A program made the position numbers and the translations under genes. A stretch of 64,000 nucleotides of DNA, taken from assembly GCF_030733265.1 (NCBI RefSeq), contig NZ_JASHJI010000009.1, forward strand, positions 124,001 through 188,000, in the 5' to 3' direction. Shown piece after piece: positions 1 to 8,948 of this stretch; position 1 is the stretch's first letter; each line of letters begins with the position of its first letter. The notes below the pieces were generated by a model. It did no database searches, was not told the DNA's origin, and worked only from the letters and a program-made list of their open reading frames with translations. The DNA comes from Roseibium sp. MMSF_3412 (lineage in GTDB: Bacteria; Pseudomonadota; Alphaproteobacteria; Rhizobiales; Stappiaceae).

Positions 1-848
1 GGAGCGACATTGCCTCCGCCTCCCGGCGACGTTGGCGCAGCCTCGGCCGCGTTGTCCTCCGCCTTGGCGCGCTCCTCGGCAACCGCGGCGTCAACGGCGG
101 CAGCAATCTGGGCTTGGACAGCCTCCTGCCGGGCCTTCTGCTCAGCCTTGGCCGCTTCCGCCTCGCTCGCCTCCCGGGCTTCAACGCGGGCAAGGCTTGC
201 CATGTATTCCTGCGGAACGTCCCGGACGAATCCGGGGTGAGGGGCTTCGAGCTCTTCCAGATATGCCTCGTCCGCCCGGTCACGCAGATCCGAGTGGGCA
301 ATACCCTTGTGGCAGTCTATGCAGGTCTGGCCAGTCGACATGGCATTGAGGTGCTGCTGGCGTGCGCGCGGTTTCTGGAATTCCGGCATCATCGAATTGA
401 AGTCGTGGCAGTTCCGGCACTCACGCGAATCGTTGGCCTTCATGCGCTCCCACTCGTTCATTGCGAGCGTCAGACGCTTGGCCTCGAACTTTTCGGGCGT
501 GCTGATGGTACCCATAACCTTGCCGTAAAGTTCCTTGGAGGCCTGGACCTTGCGGATGATCTTGTGGGTCCAGTCTTTCGGCACATGGCAGTCTGAACAC
601 GTTGCACCGACACCGGAGCGGTTAACGTCGTGGATAGTGCCCTTGTATTCCTCGTAGACGAAGTCGCGCATCTCGTGACAGGAGATGCAGAATTGCTTGG
701 TATTGGTAGCTTCCATCGCGGTGTTGAAGCCGCCCCAGAAAATGATACCGCCGGCAAAGACGGCCGCGACACCGCCAATGGGCATGCCCCATATCAGGTA
801 TCTGCGCCAGATCGGTTTCTTCTTTTCACCTTGGTTGTTCTCGGACAT
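1..848 (-). CDS. NapC/NirT-family tetraheme cytochrome c (3' end cut by window edge)
   Basis: This is a membrane-anchored quinol dehydrogenase that passes electrons from the quinol pool to periplasmic reductases; beside nirS its likely job is to feed nitrite reduction. The protein starts [10 protein letters not shown] and has one N-terminal membrane anchor at about residues 17-41. Four CXXCH heme sites follow at 54-58 (CISCH), 84-88 (CSDCH), 144-148 (CRNCH) and 176-180 (CIDCH). The family normally ends near residue 200. Here an Ala/Glu/Lys-rich, probably helical tail runs from about 205 to at least 282, ends in a Gly-rich stretch, and leaves the window, so the stop is not seen. It lies 179 bp downstream of nirS on the same strand, behind a hairpin. 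NirT and NapC cannot be separated by sequence alone. Confidence 0.9.
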   Translation of the reverse strand, partial: MSENNQGEKKKPIWRRYLIWGMPIGGVAAVFAGGIIFWGGFNTAMEATNTKQFCISCHEMRDFVYEEYKGTIHDVNRSGVGATCSDCHVPKDWTHKIIRKVQASKELYGKVMGTISTPEKFEAKRLTLAMNEWERMKANDSRECRNCHDFNSMMPEFQKPRARQQHLNAMSTGQTCIDCHKGIAHSDLRDRADEAYLEELEAPHPGFVRDVPQEYMASLARVEAREASEAEAAKAEQKARQEAVQAQIAAAVDAAVAEERAKAEDNAAEAAPTSPGGGGNVA

Positions 849-982
849 GTCCAGGCTCCGTTTTGGATTTCTCCGCAGGCCCTTTCGACCGGGCCATAAG
901 CGATCGCAATGCGGATGCGGGGAGCGTTTGCCCTCACTCAGGCGACCGGTGGTCGAAGCAGTCCCTTCACCGCTGGCAAAGA

Positions 983-1011
983 GGAAGGGCGGGATCTTTG
1001 CCCGCCCTTCC
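983..1011 (-). terminator. hairpin downstream of nirS
   Basis: A perfect 11-bp inverted repeat, GGAAGGGCGGG / CCCGCCCTTCC, surrounds a 7-nt loop 17 bp after the nirS stop. On the minus strand it is followed only by a weak T-rich stretch (TCTTTG). It may be a leaky terminator or a processing/stability hairpin that lowers expression of the downstream NapC/NirT gene relative to nirS. Confidence 0.6.
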
Positions 1012-1027
1012 GGAGTGCTGGCTCACA

Positions 1028-2704
1028 TCAGGTGACGTGGTTCGAACGGTTGTAGACGTTGAACTTGCCGGTCGGGGCGAAGAGGCCCTTGACCCGTGTT
1101 TTCTCTTCCAGCGTCTTGGCGTCGAAGATCACGATTTCACCATTGGGCTCCTTGGAGGTGGAGCGGTTCCACTTGGAGACCCAGACTTCCGAACCATCCT
1201 GGTTGAATTCGAAGTGAACGGCGACGTTGCCTTCTTCCTCGGTGATCTGGATGGTCTTGACGATCTCTCCAGTTTCCTTGGAGATGACCTGCACCGACTG
1301 TTGCACTTCCGGTTCCGGGTGCTTGGTCTGGTCGGCCCAGATGTAGTCTGAGGTCGGATGCGTCCTGATGAACAGGCCGGCACCATCGGTTTCGACTTCG
1401 TAGCAGACCTTCCAGGCGTCATCCGGACGGTTCTCCGGGTCATTGCCCCAGACTGTAACCGTGCCTTCTCCAAGGTGGGTGGTGCCTGCCACCGGACCAC
1501 AGTTCGGGTCATTCCAGTTGGCGCCCGGGCCGGGGTGCGGCAACGGCGCCGTGTCGATCATGGCCTCGAGCTTGTGGGTCTTGGTGTCCACGACAACCAT
1601 CTTGTTCGACGCATTCGCGGCGATCTGGAAGTAGCGGCCGGACGGATCGAAGAAACCGTCATGCAGGAATTTCGCGGAATCGATCTTGTCGATGCGCAAA
1701 TTGTCCAGATCGCTGTAGTCGACCTGCCAGAGTTGGCCGAGTTCCTTGACCGCGACGATCCATGTCGGCTCGTTCGGAGTGGTGTAGATGGCCGCAACGC
1801 GGCTTTCTTCCACATATTCACCGTCAACGTTCACGCCGCGAGTGGAAACGACTTTTTTCGGCTCCATGGTTTCCGCATCGACGATCGCAAAGTGCGGCGG
1901 CCAGTAACCTCCGCCGATGACATACTTGCCGTCGCCGGAAACCGCTACGTCGCGTGCGTCGTATGCGATCTTCACTTCGGCAACCAGCATGTTCTCCGGG
2001 TTCTGCCAGAGATCGATCTTGGTCATCTTGCCGTCACGGCCCATCGTGTACCAGAAGCGCCCCGGGTGCTCCGGTTCTTCCAGTTTGTGGTGCTCGGAAG
2101 CTTTCAGGACGTGCACCGCGTAACCGGTCGGAATGTGCGCAAGAACTTCCTTGGTGTCGCCGTCGACAACGGCGACCTTGCCCACGTCACGCTCGATGAC
2201 GACGAAGAAGTTCTCCCAGTTCCTGCCGTGCAGCGGTTCGCTCGGATAGTCCTCCGGTTCGACATAGACCTTCCGTGTCGCTTCCATCTGCGCCAGCGAC
2301 ATTTCCGGCGGTGTTGGCGCCTCCATCATGATGTAGGTGGCCATGTCCTTGATTTCCTGCTCGGTCATGATGTCCGAGAAGTTGTTCATGCCGCCTTCGG
2401 TGCCCCAGGAGATGATTTTTTCAAGTCGTTCCTGGCCCAGCTGCAGCGTACCACCCTTGGTGACGGTTCCGTCAACTGCGGTCTTCTTCCATTCCGGTTC
2501 CAGGTTCTTCCCCGTTGCGCCCTTGCGCAGGACGCCGTGGCAACCCGCACATCTTTCGAAATAGAGCTGCTTGGAACTTTCGAAGGCCTCCTCGCTGAGG
2601 GTCGGACCTTCGGCAAGGGCAGGCGCCGTCATGCTGCCCATCAGCAGCGCCAGACAGGTCGCTAACGCGTAACCCGACCCTTTTTTCTTCCTTGGATGTG
2701 ACAT
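1028..2704 (-). CDS. nirS: cytochrome cd1 nitrite reductase NirS
   Basis: This periplasmic enzyme reduces nitrite to nitric oxide, the committing step of denitrification. The 558-residue product has a signal peptide at about residues 11-31 (ending APALA). An N-terminal cytochrome c domain follows with heme site CAGCH at 52-56, then an eight-bladed d1 propeller containing the family motifs YWPPH and THLGEG. The frame stays open further upstream, but ATG 2704 is chosen because GGAG lies just before it and a signal peptide follows directly. A longer start would run through the regulatory box at 2766. No heme d1 synthesis genes (nirE, F, D/L, H, J) are visible; they may lie beyond the left edge. 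Confidence 0.97.
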   Translation of the reverse strand: MSHPRKKKGSGYALATCLALLMGSMTAPALAEGPTLSEEAFESSKQLYFERCAGCHGVLRKGATGKNLEPEWKKTAVDGTVTKGGTLQLGQERLEKIISWGTEGGMNNFSDIMTEQEIKDMATYIMMEAPTPPEMSLAQMEATRKVYVEPEDYPSEPLHGRNWENFFVVIERDVGKVAVVDGDTKEVLAHIPTGYAVHVLKASEHHKLEEPEHPGRFWYTMGRDGKMTKIDLWQNPENMLVAEVKIAYDARDVAVSGDGKYVIGGGYWPPHFAIVDAETMEPKKVVSTRGVNVDGEYVEESRVAAIYTTPNEPTWIVAVKELGQLWQVDYSDLDNLRIDKIDSAKFLHDGFFDPSGRYFQIAANASNKMVVVDTKTHKLEAMIDTAPLPHPGPGANWNDPNCGPVAGTTHLGEGTVTVWGNDPENRPDDAWKVCYEVETDGAGLFIRTHPTSDYIWADQTKHPEPEVQQSVQVISKETGEIVKTIQITEEEGNVAVHFEFNQDGSEVWVSKWNRSTSKEPNGEIVIFDAKTLEEKTRVKGLFAPTGKFNVYNRSNHVT

Positions 2705-2765
2705 TCTCCAAACTCCAAATGCTGGTGAGGCACTCGCGAGTTTGCGTAAACGCCGGAAGGCTTCC

Positions 2766-2779
2766 TTGACTTTCGTTAA
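2766..2779. promoter_or_regulatory. FNR/NNR-type box for nirS
   Basis: TTGACTTTCGTTAA fits the FNR/Dnr/NnrR palindrome TTGAC-N4-GTTAA. Its centre is 68.5 bp upstream of the nirS ATG, which suits an activator site near -41.5 with a short leader. The likely ligand protein is the Crp/Fnr regulator encoded at 8930-9658, but that link is inferred. Confidence 0.8.
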
Positions 2780-2849
2780 GAAGACGCAGCCGGTCTTTCC
2801 CAAGACATCGAAACATCTCCCGAACGACTGCGTCCGGCCTGTGCCGGGC

Positions 2850-2863
2850 TTGACTTTGGTTAA
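2850..2863. promoter_or_regulatory. FNR/NNR-type box for norC
   Basis: TTGACTTTGGTTAA is the second box between the divergent genes and differs from the nirS box by only one spacer base. Its centre is 69.5 bp before the norC ATG, almost the same distance as on the nirS side, so each divergent promoter appears to have its own activator site. Confidence 0.8.
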
Positions 2864-2925
2864 GGAAACGAGTGCGCGCCCTGTCACCCTCAAGGCCACG
2901 ATCAACTCGGGGAAAGGAGCGCGTA

Positions 2926-3378
2926 ATGCGCGAAGTCATGACCAAAAGCATGGCCCGAAACATTTTTTATGGCGGGTCACTCTTCTTCATCATCATCTTC
3001 CTGGGGCTGTCGATTCACAGTCACCTCTACATAACCGGAACATCGACCAATCACGCCGGCATCACCGAAAGCGTGGCTGCCGGCAAGCGTGTCTGGGAAG
3101 ACAAGGCCTGCATCAACTGCCACACGATTCTGGGAGAGGGGGCGTACTTCGCGCCTGAAGTGGGCAACGTGATGACCCGCTGGGGTGTTCTTGACGACCC
3201 GGACGCAGCCTTCGAGACGCTGAAAGGCTGGATGGAGGCCATGCCGACCGGCATCGAGGGGCGCAGGCAGATGCCCAATTTCAACCTGACCGACGAGGAA
3301 ATCCGCGACCTCGCGAACTTCCTGATCTGGACCGACAAGATCGACGCCCAGGGCTGGCCGCCGAACGACGCCGGCTGA
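2926..3378 (+). CDS. norC: nitric oxide reductase cytochrome c subunit NorC
   Basis: NorC is the membrane-anchored monoheme cytochrome c of NO reductase; it takes electrons from periplasmic cytochromes and hands them to NorB. The 150-residue product has the usual family length, a membrane anchor at about residues 12-31 and heme site CINCH at 62-66. The RRQMPNF segment supplies the likely distal Met ligand. ATG 2926 is chosen because AAGGAG lies 6 nt before it; upstream extension of the frame would run into the promoter and regulatory box. It is the first gene of norCBQDEF, with norB starting 23 bp after its stop. Confidence 0.96.
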   Translation: MREVMTKSMARNIFYGGSLFFIIIFLGLSIHSHLYITGTSTNHAGITESVAAGKRVWEDKACINCHTILGEGAYFAPEVGNVMTRWGVLDDPDAAFETLKGWMEAMPTGIEGRRQMPNFNLTDEEIRDLANFLIWTDKIDAQGWPPNDAG

Positions 3379-3401
3379 TCCGAGAGCAAGAGGAACGAAA
3401 G

Positions 3402-4772
3402 ATGAAATACGAATCACAAAAGGTCGCCATGGCGTATTTCGCCGTCGCCCTGGCCTTGTTTGCAGTTCAGGTGCTCGGCGGACTACTGGCGGGCTGGGTT
3501 TATGTTCAGCCGAACTTCCTGTCCGAACTCCTGCCCTTCAACATCATTCGCATGCTGCACACGAACAGCCTGATCGTGTGGTTGCTCCTTGGGTTCTTCG
3601 GAGCCGCATATTTTCTCATTCCCGAGGAGGCGGAAAGAGAAATTCACTCGCCCAAGCTTGCATACCTGCAATTGGCGATCCTCGTGATCGGCACCTTGGG
3701 CGTGGTTGTTACCTATGTCTTCAACCTGTTCGAAGGCAACTTCCTGCTCGGCAAGGAGGGCCGGGAGTTCATCGAGCAGCCCAAATGGGTCAAGGCCGGG
3801 ATCGTCGTTGCCGCGCTGATCTTCCTCTACAACGTCACCATGACGGTGCTGAAGGGCAAGAAGACCGCGATCACGAACATCCTTCTTCTGGGCTTGTGGG
3901 GACTGGCGCTGCTGTTCCTGTTCAGCTTCTACAATCCGAGCAACCTGTCGCTGGACAAGCAGTACTGGTGGTACATCGTCCACCTTTGGGTTGAAGGTGT
4001 CTGGGAGCTGATCATGGCCTCGATTCTGGCCTATCTCATGCTGAAGCTGACCGGTGTCGATCGCGAAGTCGTCGAAAAATGGCTCTACGTCATTGTCGCC
4101 GCAGCGCTCTTCTCGGGCATTCTGGGAACGGGCCACCACTACTACTGGATCGGGACGCCCGGCTATTGGCAGTGGATCGGGTCGATTTTCTCCGCCCTGG
4201 AAGTTATCCCGTTCTTCGCGATGATGGCCTTTGCATTCGTCATGGTCTGGAAGGGCCGGCGCGACCATCCGAACAAGGCTGCGCTCCTGTGGTCCCTCGG
4301 CTGCGCGACACTTGCCTTCTTCGGTGCCGGTGTCTGGGGCTTTCTGCACACGCTGCACGGCGTCAACTACTACACGCACGGCACGCAGATCACGGCCGCG
4401 CATGGGCACCTGGCCTTCTTCGGTGCTTACGTGTCGCTGAACCTGGCAATCATCACTTATGCGATGCCGCTTCTGCGGAACCGGGAGCCCTATAACCAGG
4501 TGCTCAACATGGCCTCCTTCTGGCTCATGTCGAGCGGCATGGCGTTCATGACCTTCGTGCTGACGTTTGCCGGGACCATCCAGACCCATCTGCAACGCGT
4601 CAATGGCGAGTATTTCATGGACGTCCAGGATCAGTTGGCTCTGTTCTACTGGATGCGGTTTGGATCCGGAGCGGTGTTCGTCTTGGGTGCAGTCCTGTTC
4701 ATCTACGCGATTGCGGTGCCGAAACGCGAGGTCATCGAGCCCGGCAAAGCCGCCGGCATGCCTGCGGAGTGA
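3402..4772 (+). CDS. norB: nitric oxide reductase catalytic subunit NorB
   Basis: NorB is the inner-membrane heme-copper oxidase relative that reduces two NO to N2O at a heme b3/non-heme iron centre. The 456-residue protein has about 12 hydrophobic segments. Conserved metal and heme ligand regions include RMLHTNS (His53), HLWVEGVWE, GTGHHYYW and AAHGHLAFFGAY. It has no N-terminal quinol-oxidase-type extension, so it is the cytochrome c-dependent (cNor) form that pairs with the NorC encoded immediately upstream. Its TGA overlaps the start of norQ. Confidence 0.97.
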   Translation: MKYESQKVAMAYFAVALALFAVQVLGGLLAGWVYVQPNFLSELLPFNIIRMLHTNSLIVWLLLGFFGAAYFLIPEEAEREIHSPKLAYLQLAILVIGTLGVVVTYVFNLFEGNFLLGKEGREFIEQPKWVKAGIVVAALIFLYNVTMTVLKGKKTAITNILLLGLWGLALLFLFSFYNPSNLSLDKQYWWYIVHLWVEGVWELIMASILAYLMLKLTGVDREVVEKWLYVIVAAALFSGILGTGHHYYWIGTPGYWQWIGSIFSALEVIPFFAMMAFAFVMVWKGRRDHPNKAALLWSLGCATLAFFGAGVWGFLHTLHGVNYYTHGTQITAAHGHLAFFGAYVSLNLAIITYAMPLLRNREPYNQVLNMASFWLMSSGMAFMTFVLTFAGTIQTHLQRVNGEYFMDVQDQLALFYWMRFGSGAVFVLGAVLFIYAIAVPKREVIEPGKAAGMPAE

Positions 4773-5587
4773 TGGAGATGGAAGGATCCGTATCCTTGGG
4801 AAAAGGGGCGGCAGGCGTCCCTTTTTACCTCCCTCAGGGTGACGAACGCACGGTGTTCGAAGCCGCTTACAACAACAGCCTGCCGGTTCTTCTGAAAGGT
4901 CCGACCGGCTGTGGCAAGACGCGCTTCGTCGCCCATATGGCAGCAACGCTGGGGCGTAAGCTCTATACCGTAGCCTGCCATGACGATCTTGCCGCCGCCG
5001 ACCTGATCGGCCGGTACCTGCTCAAGGGCGGGGAAACGGTCTGGGTCGACGGCCCTCTGACGCGGGCGGTGCGGGAAGGAGCGATCTGCTATCTGGACGA
5101 AGTCGTGGAGGCACGCAAGGACGTGACCGTCGTGCTGCATCCGCTGACCGATGATCGCAGAACGCTTCCCATTGACCGGACCGGCGAAGAATTGGCAGCC
5201 GCGCCCGGTTTCATGCTGGTTGCCTCCTACAATCCCGGTTACCAGAACATCCTGAAGACGCTGAAGCCCTCGACACGACAGCGTTTCATCTCGCTTGAAT
5301 TCGATTTCCCACCGCCCAGTCTTGAAGTCGAGATCGTGGCGGAGGAAAGCGGTTTGGACAGGGACCGGGTGAGTGCGCTTGTTCGGCTGGCCGGAAAGCT
5401 GCGGGCCCTGAAAGGCCAGGATCTGGAAGAGGGTGTTTCAACCCGGCTGGTCGTCTACGCAGCCACCCTGATCGCGCAGGGTATGCCGGTCGACCGCGTT
5501 GTTCTTGCAGCGATGGTCGAGCCGCTCACCGACGACGAGGACGTGAAACGCGGGCTCCTCGATCTTGCCACGGCCGTGTTTGGGTGA
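4772..5587 (+). CDS. norQ: AAA+ ATPase NorQ (NO reductase activation)
   Basis: This is a cytoplasmic MoxR-type AAA+ ATPase that works with NorD to insert or activate the non-heme iron centre of NorB. The 271-residue product has Walker A GPTGCGKT at 43-50, Walker B ICYLDE at about 105-110 and a sensor-1 region VASYNPGYQN. ATG 4772 overlaps the norB stop as TGATG. The in-frame ATG at 4778 has a better-spaced GGAG (8 nt) and is an equally possible start. Tight coupling to norB and norD fits a maturation role. Confidence 0.94.
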   Translation: MEMEGSVSLGKGAAGVPFYLPQGDERTVFEAAYNNSLPVLLKGPTGCGKTRFVAHMAATLGRKLYTVACHDDLAAADLIGRYLLKGGETVWVDGPLTRAVREGAICYLDEVVEARKDVTVVLHPLTDDRRTLPIDRTGEELAAAPGFMLVASYNPGYQNILKTLKPSTRQRFISLEFDFPPPSLEVEIVAEESGLDRDRVSALVRLAGKLRALKGQDLEEGVSTRLVVYAATLIAQGMPVDRVVLAAMVEPLTDDEDVKRGLLDLATAVFG

Positions 5588-5597
5588 GGCCAGACCG

Positions 5598-7535
5598 ATG
5601 GGCAGGATCGACTTCGAGCCATGGGAACCCGAAGAAACCGTCGGGAAACTGTGGCACGCATTTGCAAGCCGCCTGGATGCACCTGAGGTGCATCATGGAG
5701 CCGCGGTCGGCCTCTCCGAGGTCGGCGGGCGGCTTGCAGTGCTTTTTCGGGGGCTGGGGGGAAGTCACAGTGTTGATTTGCGCCCGGTCTCCGATGAAGT
5801 TTCGCACCACCGCCTCGGCTTCCTGAGGCGGCTCGGGACTGAAACGGAAACCGTTCCGCAGGCAAGCTTCGATGGAGAGACCTTCCGTCTGCCGGAGACG
5901 TTGGCCGTCTTTCCCTTCCGGGAGGCCAATGCTGCGCTCTACGTCTGGCTGACGGCCATGGCCGCACATGCGCCGCGTTTTCAGCCGGAGGACGATCCGC
6001 TGCGCGCAGACTTGCGGACGCTCCATCATGTCGAGGCGAGTATCCGCAAGACGCTCGCAACGGCTCCCGGGCTCGCCCCCCTGTACCGGGAACTCAGCCG
6101 AGGTGTTCTCGCAACCCGCAGATTGACAGGCCTTCCTGTCATGGAAGCTCGGATTGAAAAGCTTGTGCGTCACATGCTTGGCGACCCAACCGGACTTGCC
6201 GCGGACGTCGAGGAACTGATGGCCAAGGTTCGGGAGGGCGACCTTTCGGACATCTGCGCTCAGCGCGGTTATCGGCCATTTCGGCCAGTCCCGGTCTGGC
6301 TGCAGGTGCGTGAGGTCATGTTCTCGACGGGGGACGCGGTTGAAGACCGCGAGACTGAGGGTACGCCCGAAGAGGCTTCTGGCAAGACCCTGAAGGCGAG
6401 GAGACGAAAGGCCGAACAGGCAGAACGCAAGGACAGCCTGATTCTGCACAAGTTCGAGGCCATTCTGAGTTGGGCCGAGTTCCTCAATCTGAACCGCCGC
6501 GTCGATGACGATGACAATGACGATGCAAAGAAGGCTGCGAAGGATCAGGAGGAAATCGGTCTTGGTCAGATTTCCAAGGCACCGGCAACACGATTGAAAT
6601 TGCATCTTGATTTGGCACCGGAAGATGTCGACAGGGAAAAACTGTCCGGGAAAGTCCTCTATCCGGAGTGGGACACGCGCACCGGCAAGTATCTGCCTGA
6701 ACACGCCTGTGTTCTGACAAGCGTTGCCGATGCCGATCCGGACCGGGAGACCACCGATGAAGATCCCGGTGCCGCAAGGCGCATCCGGGCCGTCAAGCGG
6801 CAGTTCGAGGCCTTGCGTCCCGGACGTGTCACGACTCGTGGGCACCTTGAAGGCGACGGCCTCGACATGGACGCGGCCGTCAGGTCCCAGGTTGAACGGA
6901 TTGCCAGCGGTATCGGCAACGAGCGGATCTGGGTGCAGACGCGGCCGGAGGCACGTGACCTTGCCGTCTCCATTCTTCTGGACGTGTCCCGGTCGACGGA
7001 GAGTGCGGTTACCGGGCGTGCAGTCATTGACATCGAGCGCGAAGCCCTGACGGCACTCGCCTGGGGGCTGAATGCCTGCGGCGACGATTTTGCCATCTCC
7101 GCTTTTTCTTCGTTGAAGCGGCACCGCGTCTATTTGCAAAGCTGCAAGCGTTTCGACGAACCGATGTCGGCGACGGTAGAACATCGCATACGTGGTCTGA
7201 AACCGGGGTTCTACACCCGGTTGGGAGCTGCCATGCGCCACACATCCAAGGAATTGGAAACCCAGTCCCGCAAGCGCAGGCTGCTTCTGGTGATCACCGA
7301 CGGCAAACCGAATGATCTTGATCACTATGAGGGCCGGCACGGGATCGAAGACACCCGGATGGCTGTTCGCGAAGCCCGGCGGGCCGGGCAATCGGTTTTT
7401 GGCGTGACCATCGACAAATCGGCGAAATCCTGGTTCCCGCGCCTGTTCGGACAGGGAGGGTTTGCGGTTATCCCGCATCCGGACCGCCTGACACAGGCGT
7501 TGCCGCAGATCTACAGGCAGCTCGTTGGAGGGTAA
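5598..7535 (+). CDS. norD: NorD, von Willebrand factor A domain protein
   Basis: NorD is the partner of NorQ in maturation of NO reductase. The 645-residue product has a long, mostly helical N-terminal part, a charged acidic/basic stretch around residues 260-320 and a C-terminal vWA domain. The MIDAS motif DVSRS is at 462-466, with TDGKPND later in the domain. ATG 5598 is preferred over an upstream in-frame CTG/GTG-type extension inside norQ because GAGG lies 8 nt before it and the family starts similarly. It overlaps nothing and is followed by norE after 4 bp. Confidence 0.93.
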   Translation: MGRIDFEPWEPEETVGKLWHAFASRLDAPEVHHGAAVGLSEVGGRLAVLFRGLGGSHSVDLRPVSDEVSHHRLGFLRRLGTETETVPQASFDGETFRLPETLAVFPFREANAALYVWLTAMAAHAPRFQPEDDPLRADLRTLHHVEASIRKTLATAPGLAPLYRELSRGVLATRRLTGLPVMEARIEKLVRHMLGDPTGLAADVEELMAKVREGDLSDICAQRGYRPFRPVPVWLQVREVMFSTGDAVEDRETEGTPEEASGKTLKARRRKAEQAERKDSLILHKFEAILSWAEFLNLNRRVDDDDNDDAKKAAKDQEEIGLGQISKAPATRLKLHLDLAPEDVDREKLSGKVLYPEWDTRTGKYLPEHACVLTSVADADPDRETTDEDPGAARRIRAVKRQFEALRPGRVTTRGHLEGDGLDMDAAVRSQVERIASGIGNERIWVQTRPEARDLAVSILLDVSRSTESAVTGRAVIDIEREALTALAWGLNACGDDFAISAFSSLKRHRVYLQSCKRFDEPMSATVEHRIRGLKPGFYTRLGAAMRHTSKELETQSRKRRLLLVITDGKPNDLDHYEGRHGIEDTRMAVREARRAGQSVFGVTIDKSAKSWFPRLFGQGGFAVIPHPDRLTQALPQIYRQLVGG

Positions 7536-7539
7536 CGGA

Positions 7540-8103
7540 ATGTCCGCGGGGCAACTGGACGGAACCGGCGGGCCGGATGATCTGCCCGGCGATCTAATGA
7601 TGTGGGTTCTGATCGTGAGCGAACTTCTGGTCTTCGTGGCCGGGCTTGCCGCCTTCCTCGCTGTCAGGACAACCGATCCGGCGGGGTTTTCCGCGGCCGG
7701 GGACCATCTTCATCCGACGCTTGCAGGGGTCAACACGCTGGTCTTGATCACAAGCGGTTTCCTGGCAGCCCGTGCGCTTGATTTTTGCCTGGCCGGCAGG
7801 ATACCTGCTGCACGTCTTGCGCTTCTTGGAGCAGGGGGGCTCGGAGCCCTTTTCCTGGTGATCAAGATCTATGAATACGCCGAAGTGGCTGCCAAGGGAA
7901 TTTCGACCGAAACCCATCCGTTTTTCACGTTCTACTATCTCCTGACCGGTTTTCATGTCCTGCATGTTGTGGCAGGCATCCTCATCCTTGCGCTGATCGC
8001 ATGGAAGATCACACCCCGAAATTTGGAGGTCGGTACAGCATTCTGGCACATGGTCGATCTTGTCTGGGTGCTGCTGTTTCCCGTGATCTATCTTTTGGCG
8101 TGA
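7540..8103 (+). CDS. norE: NorE, cytochrome c oxidase subunit III-like protein
   Basis: This 187-residue integral membrane protein resembles cytochrome c oxidase subunit III. NorE is known to improve NO reductase activity but is not part of the purified NorBC enzyme. About five hydrophobic segments are visible, including MMWVLIVSELLVFVAGL near the start, and the subunit-III signature TGFHVLHVVAG lies near the C-terminal third. A TTG at 7525 would extend the frame, but ATG 7540 fits GGAGGG upstream and follows the norD stop by 4 bp. Confidence 0.9.
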   Translation: MSAGQLDGTGGPDDLPGDLMMWVLIVSELLVFVAGLAAFLAVRTTDPAGFSAAGDHLHPTLAGVNTLVLITSGFLAARALDFCLAGRIPAARLALLGAGGLGALFLVIKIYEYAEVAAKGISTETHPFFTFYYLLTGFHVLHVVAGILILALIAWKITPRNLEVGTAFWHMVDLVWVLLFPVIYLLA

Positions 8104-8110
8104 CGACGAA

Positions 8111-8383
8111 ATGAGTTTCAACCCGACAACCCGTGCCTGGTTCAGTCTTCTCATCATCAGCTGTGCATCGGTGATGGTCGCGGCGGGAGCTGCGCAGATG
8201 CATGCGGCCTGGGGAACAGGGGCGCTGGTTCTCGTTTTTGCCTGGATCAAGGCACGCATCGTGCTTTCCAGGTATCTCGGCCTCTGCCAGGTACCGCGCA
8301 TCCTGTCCGGCTTCAACTGGGCACTCGGTCTTCTCTGTCTGCTGCTGCTCGGCCTTTACCTGGCTCCTGAGGTCATTGCCTGA
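8111..8383 (+). CDS. norF: NorF-like small membrane protein
   Basis: This 90-residue protein has three hydrophobic segments and resembles the cytochrome c oxidase subunit IV/NorF group that closes nor operons. It starts 7 bp after norE. The central WIKARIVLSRYLGL segment is typical of the family. Its last 11 bases overlap the 3' end of the convergent DUF4202 gene, so no room is left for a separate terminator between the two transcription units. Confidence 0.85.
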   Translation: MSFNPTTRAWFSLLIISCASVMVAAGAAQMHAAWGTGALVLVFAWIKARIVLSRYLGLCQVPRILSGFNWALGLLCLLLLGLYLAPEVIA

Positions 8384-8948
8384 AGGCTGCGGCAAGCGGC
8401 TCAGGCAGGTCGAATTCGGCAAGGACCCTCTGGCGCGCCTCGTCCGACATCTTGCGTGCGGTCTTTTGCACGATCCCGAGCACCTTCGCGTCGTTGTGCT
8501 TGGCGGCAAATGGCGTGAAATACCACTTCAGGAACACGAAGCAGATCACGTCTTCCAGCGATTGGACGTCGTTGTGGCGCTTGATGCCTTCCTTGCGGAG
8601 CATTCGGCCGGCGGCGTCGATATCCGCATCGCCGTACCCGGCCTCTGCCATGATCGTGCCAACCCGCTGTGCATGATGTTTTGCAAGCTCGCGGCGCCAG
8701 GCATGGTACCCCGCCTTGCCTTCAGGGTAGGTCGCGCGCGGCAGGATCCAGCGCTCGATATGCTGTCCCCGCGCGGCGACCCTGAGCGGGTCGGATGCAT
8801 CTGGATAAAGCCGTTCGAGTTCGGCGCTCATGCGCTTTCCGTACAGCAACGCGGCAGGTTCGCCGTCATCAAGGTTGGGATCGGCTGAATTCGCCGCGTC
8901 AATCGCCGATATGGCGCTCTTCAGGCAACTCACTGTGCTTTGTGCCAT
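8373..8948 (-). CDS. DUF4202 domain protein
   Basis: This 191-residue cytoplasmic protein matches the DUF4202 family by recognisable segments: an N-terminal ID(A)AN..DPN stretch, RAARGQHIERW-like and RATYPEGKAGYHAWR motifs, and SLEDVICFVFLKWYF. The biochemical function is unknown. Such genes recur beside nitrate/nitrite respiration genes. It overlaps the end of the upstream regulator by 19 bp and is probably co-translated with it, which suggests a role in nitrogen-oxide metabolism. His/Asp-rich positions suggest a metal-binding hydrolase fold, but this is a guess. Confidence 0.82.
   Translation of the reverse strand: MAQSTVSCLKSAISAIDAANSADPNLDDGEPAALLYGKRMSAELERLYPDASDPLRVAARGQHIERWILPRATYPEGKAGYHAWRRELAKHHAQRVGTIMAEAGYGDADIDAAGRMLRKEGIKRHNDVQSLEDVICFVFLKWYFTPFAAKHNDAKVLGIVQKTARKMSDEARQRVLAEFDLPEPLAAAFRQ

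Noticed and set aside
3483..4946. 487-codon open frame antisense to norB and norQ
   Set aside because: It crosses two well-supported genes and contains no recognisable domain or signal.
5526..7478. 650-codon open frame antisense to norD
   Set aside because: It mirrors the high-GC codon pattern of norD, lies entirely within it, and shows no domain; norD has clear motifs.
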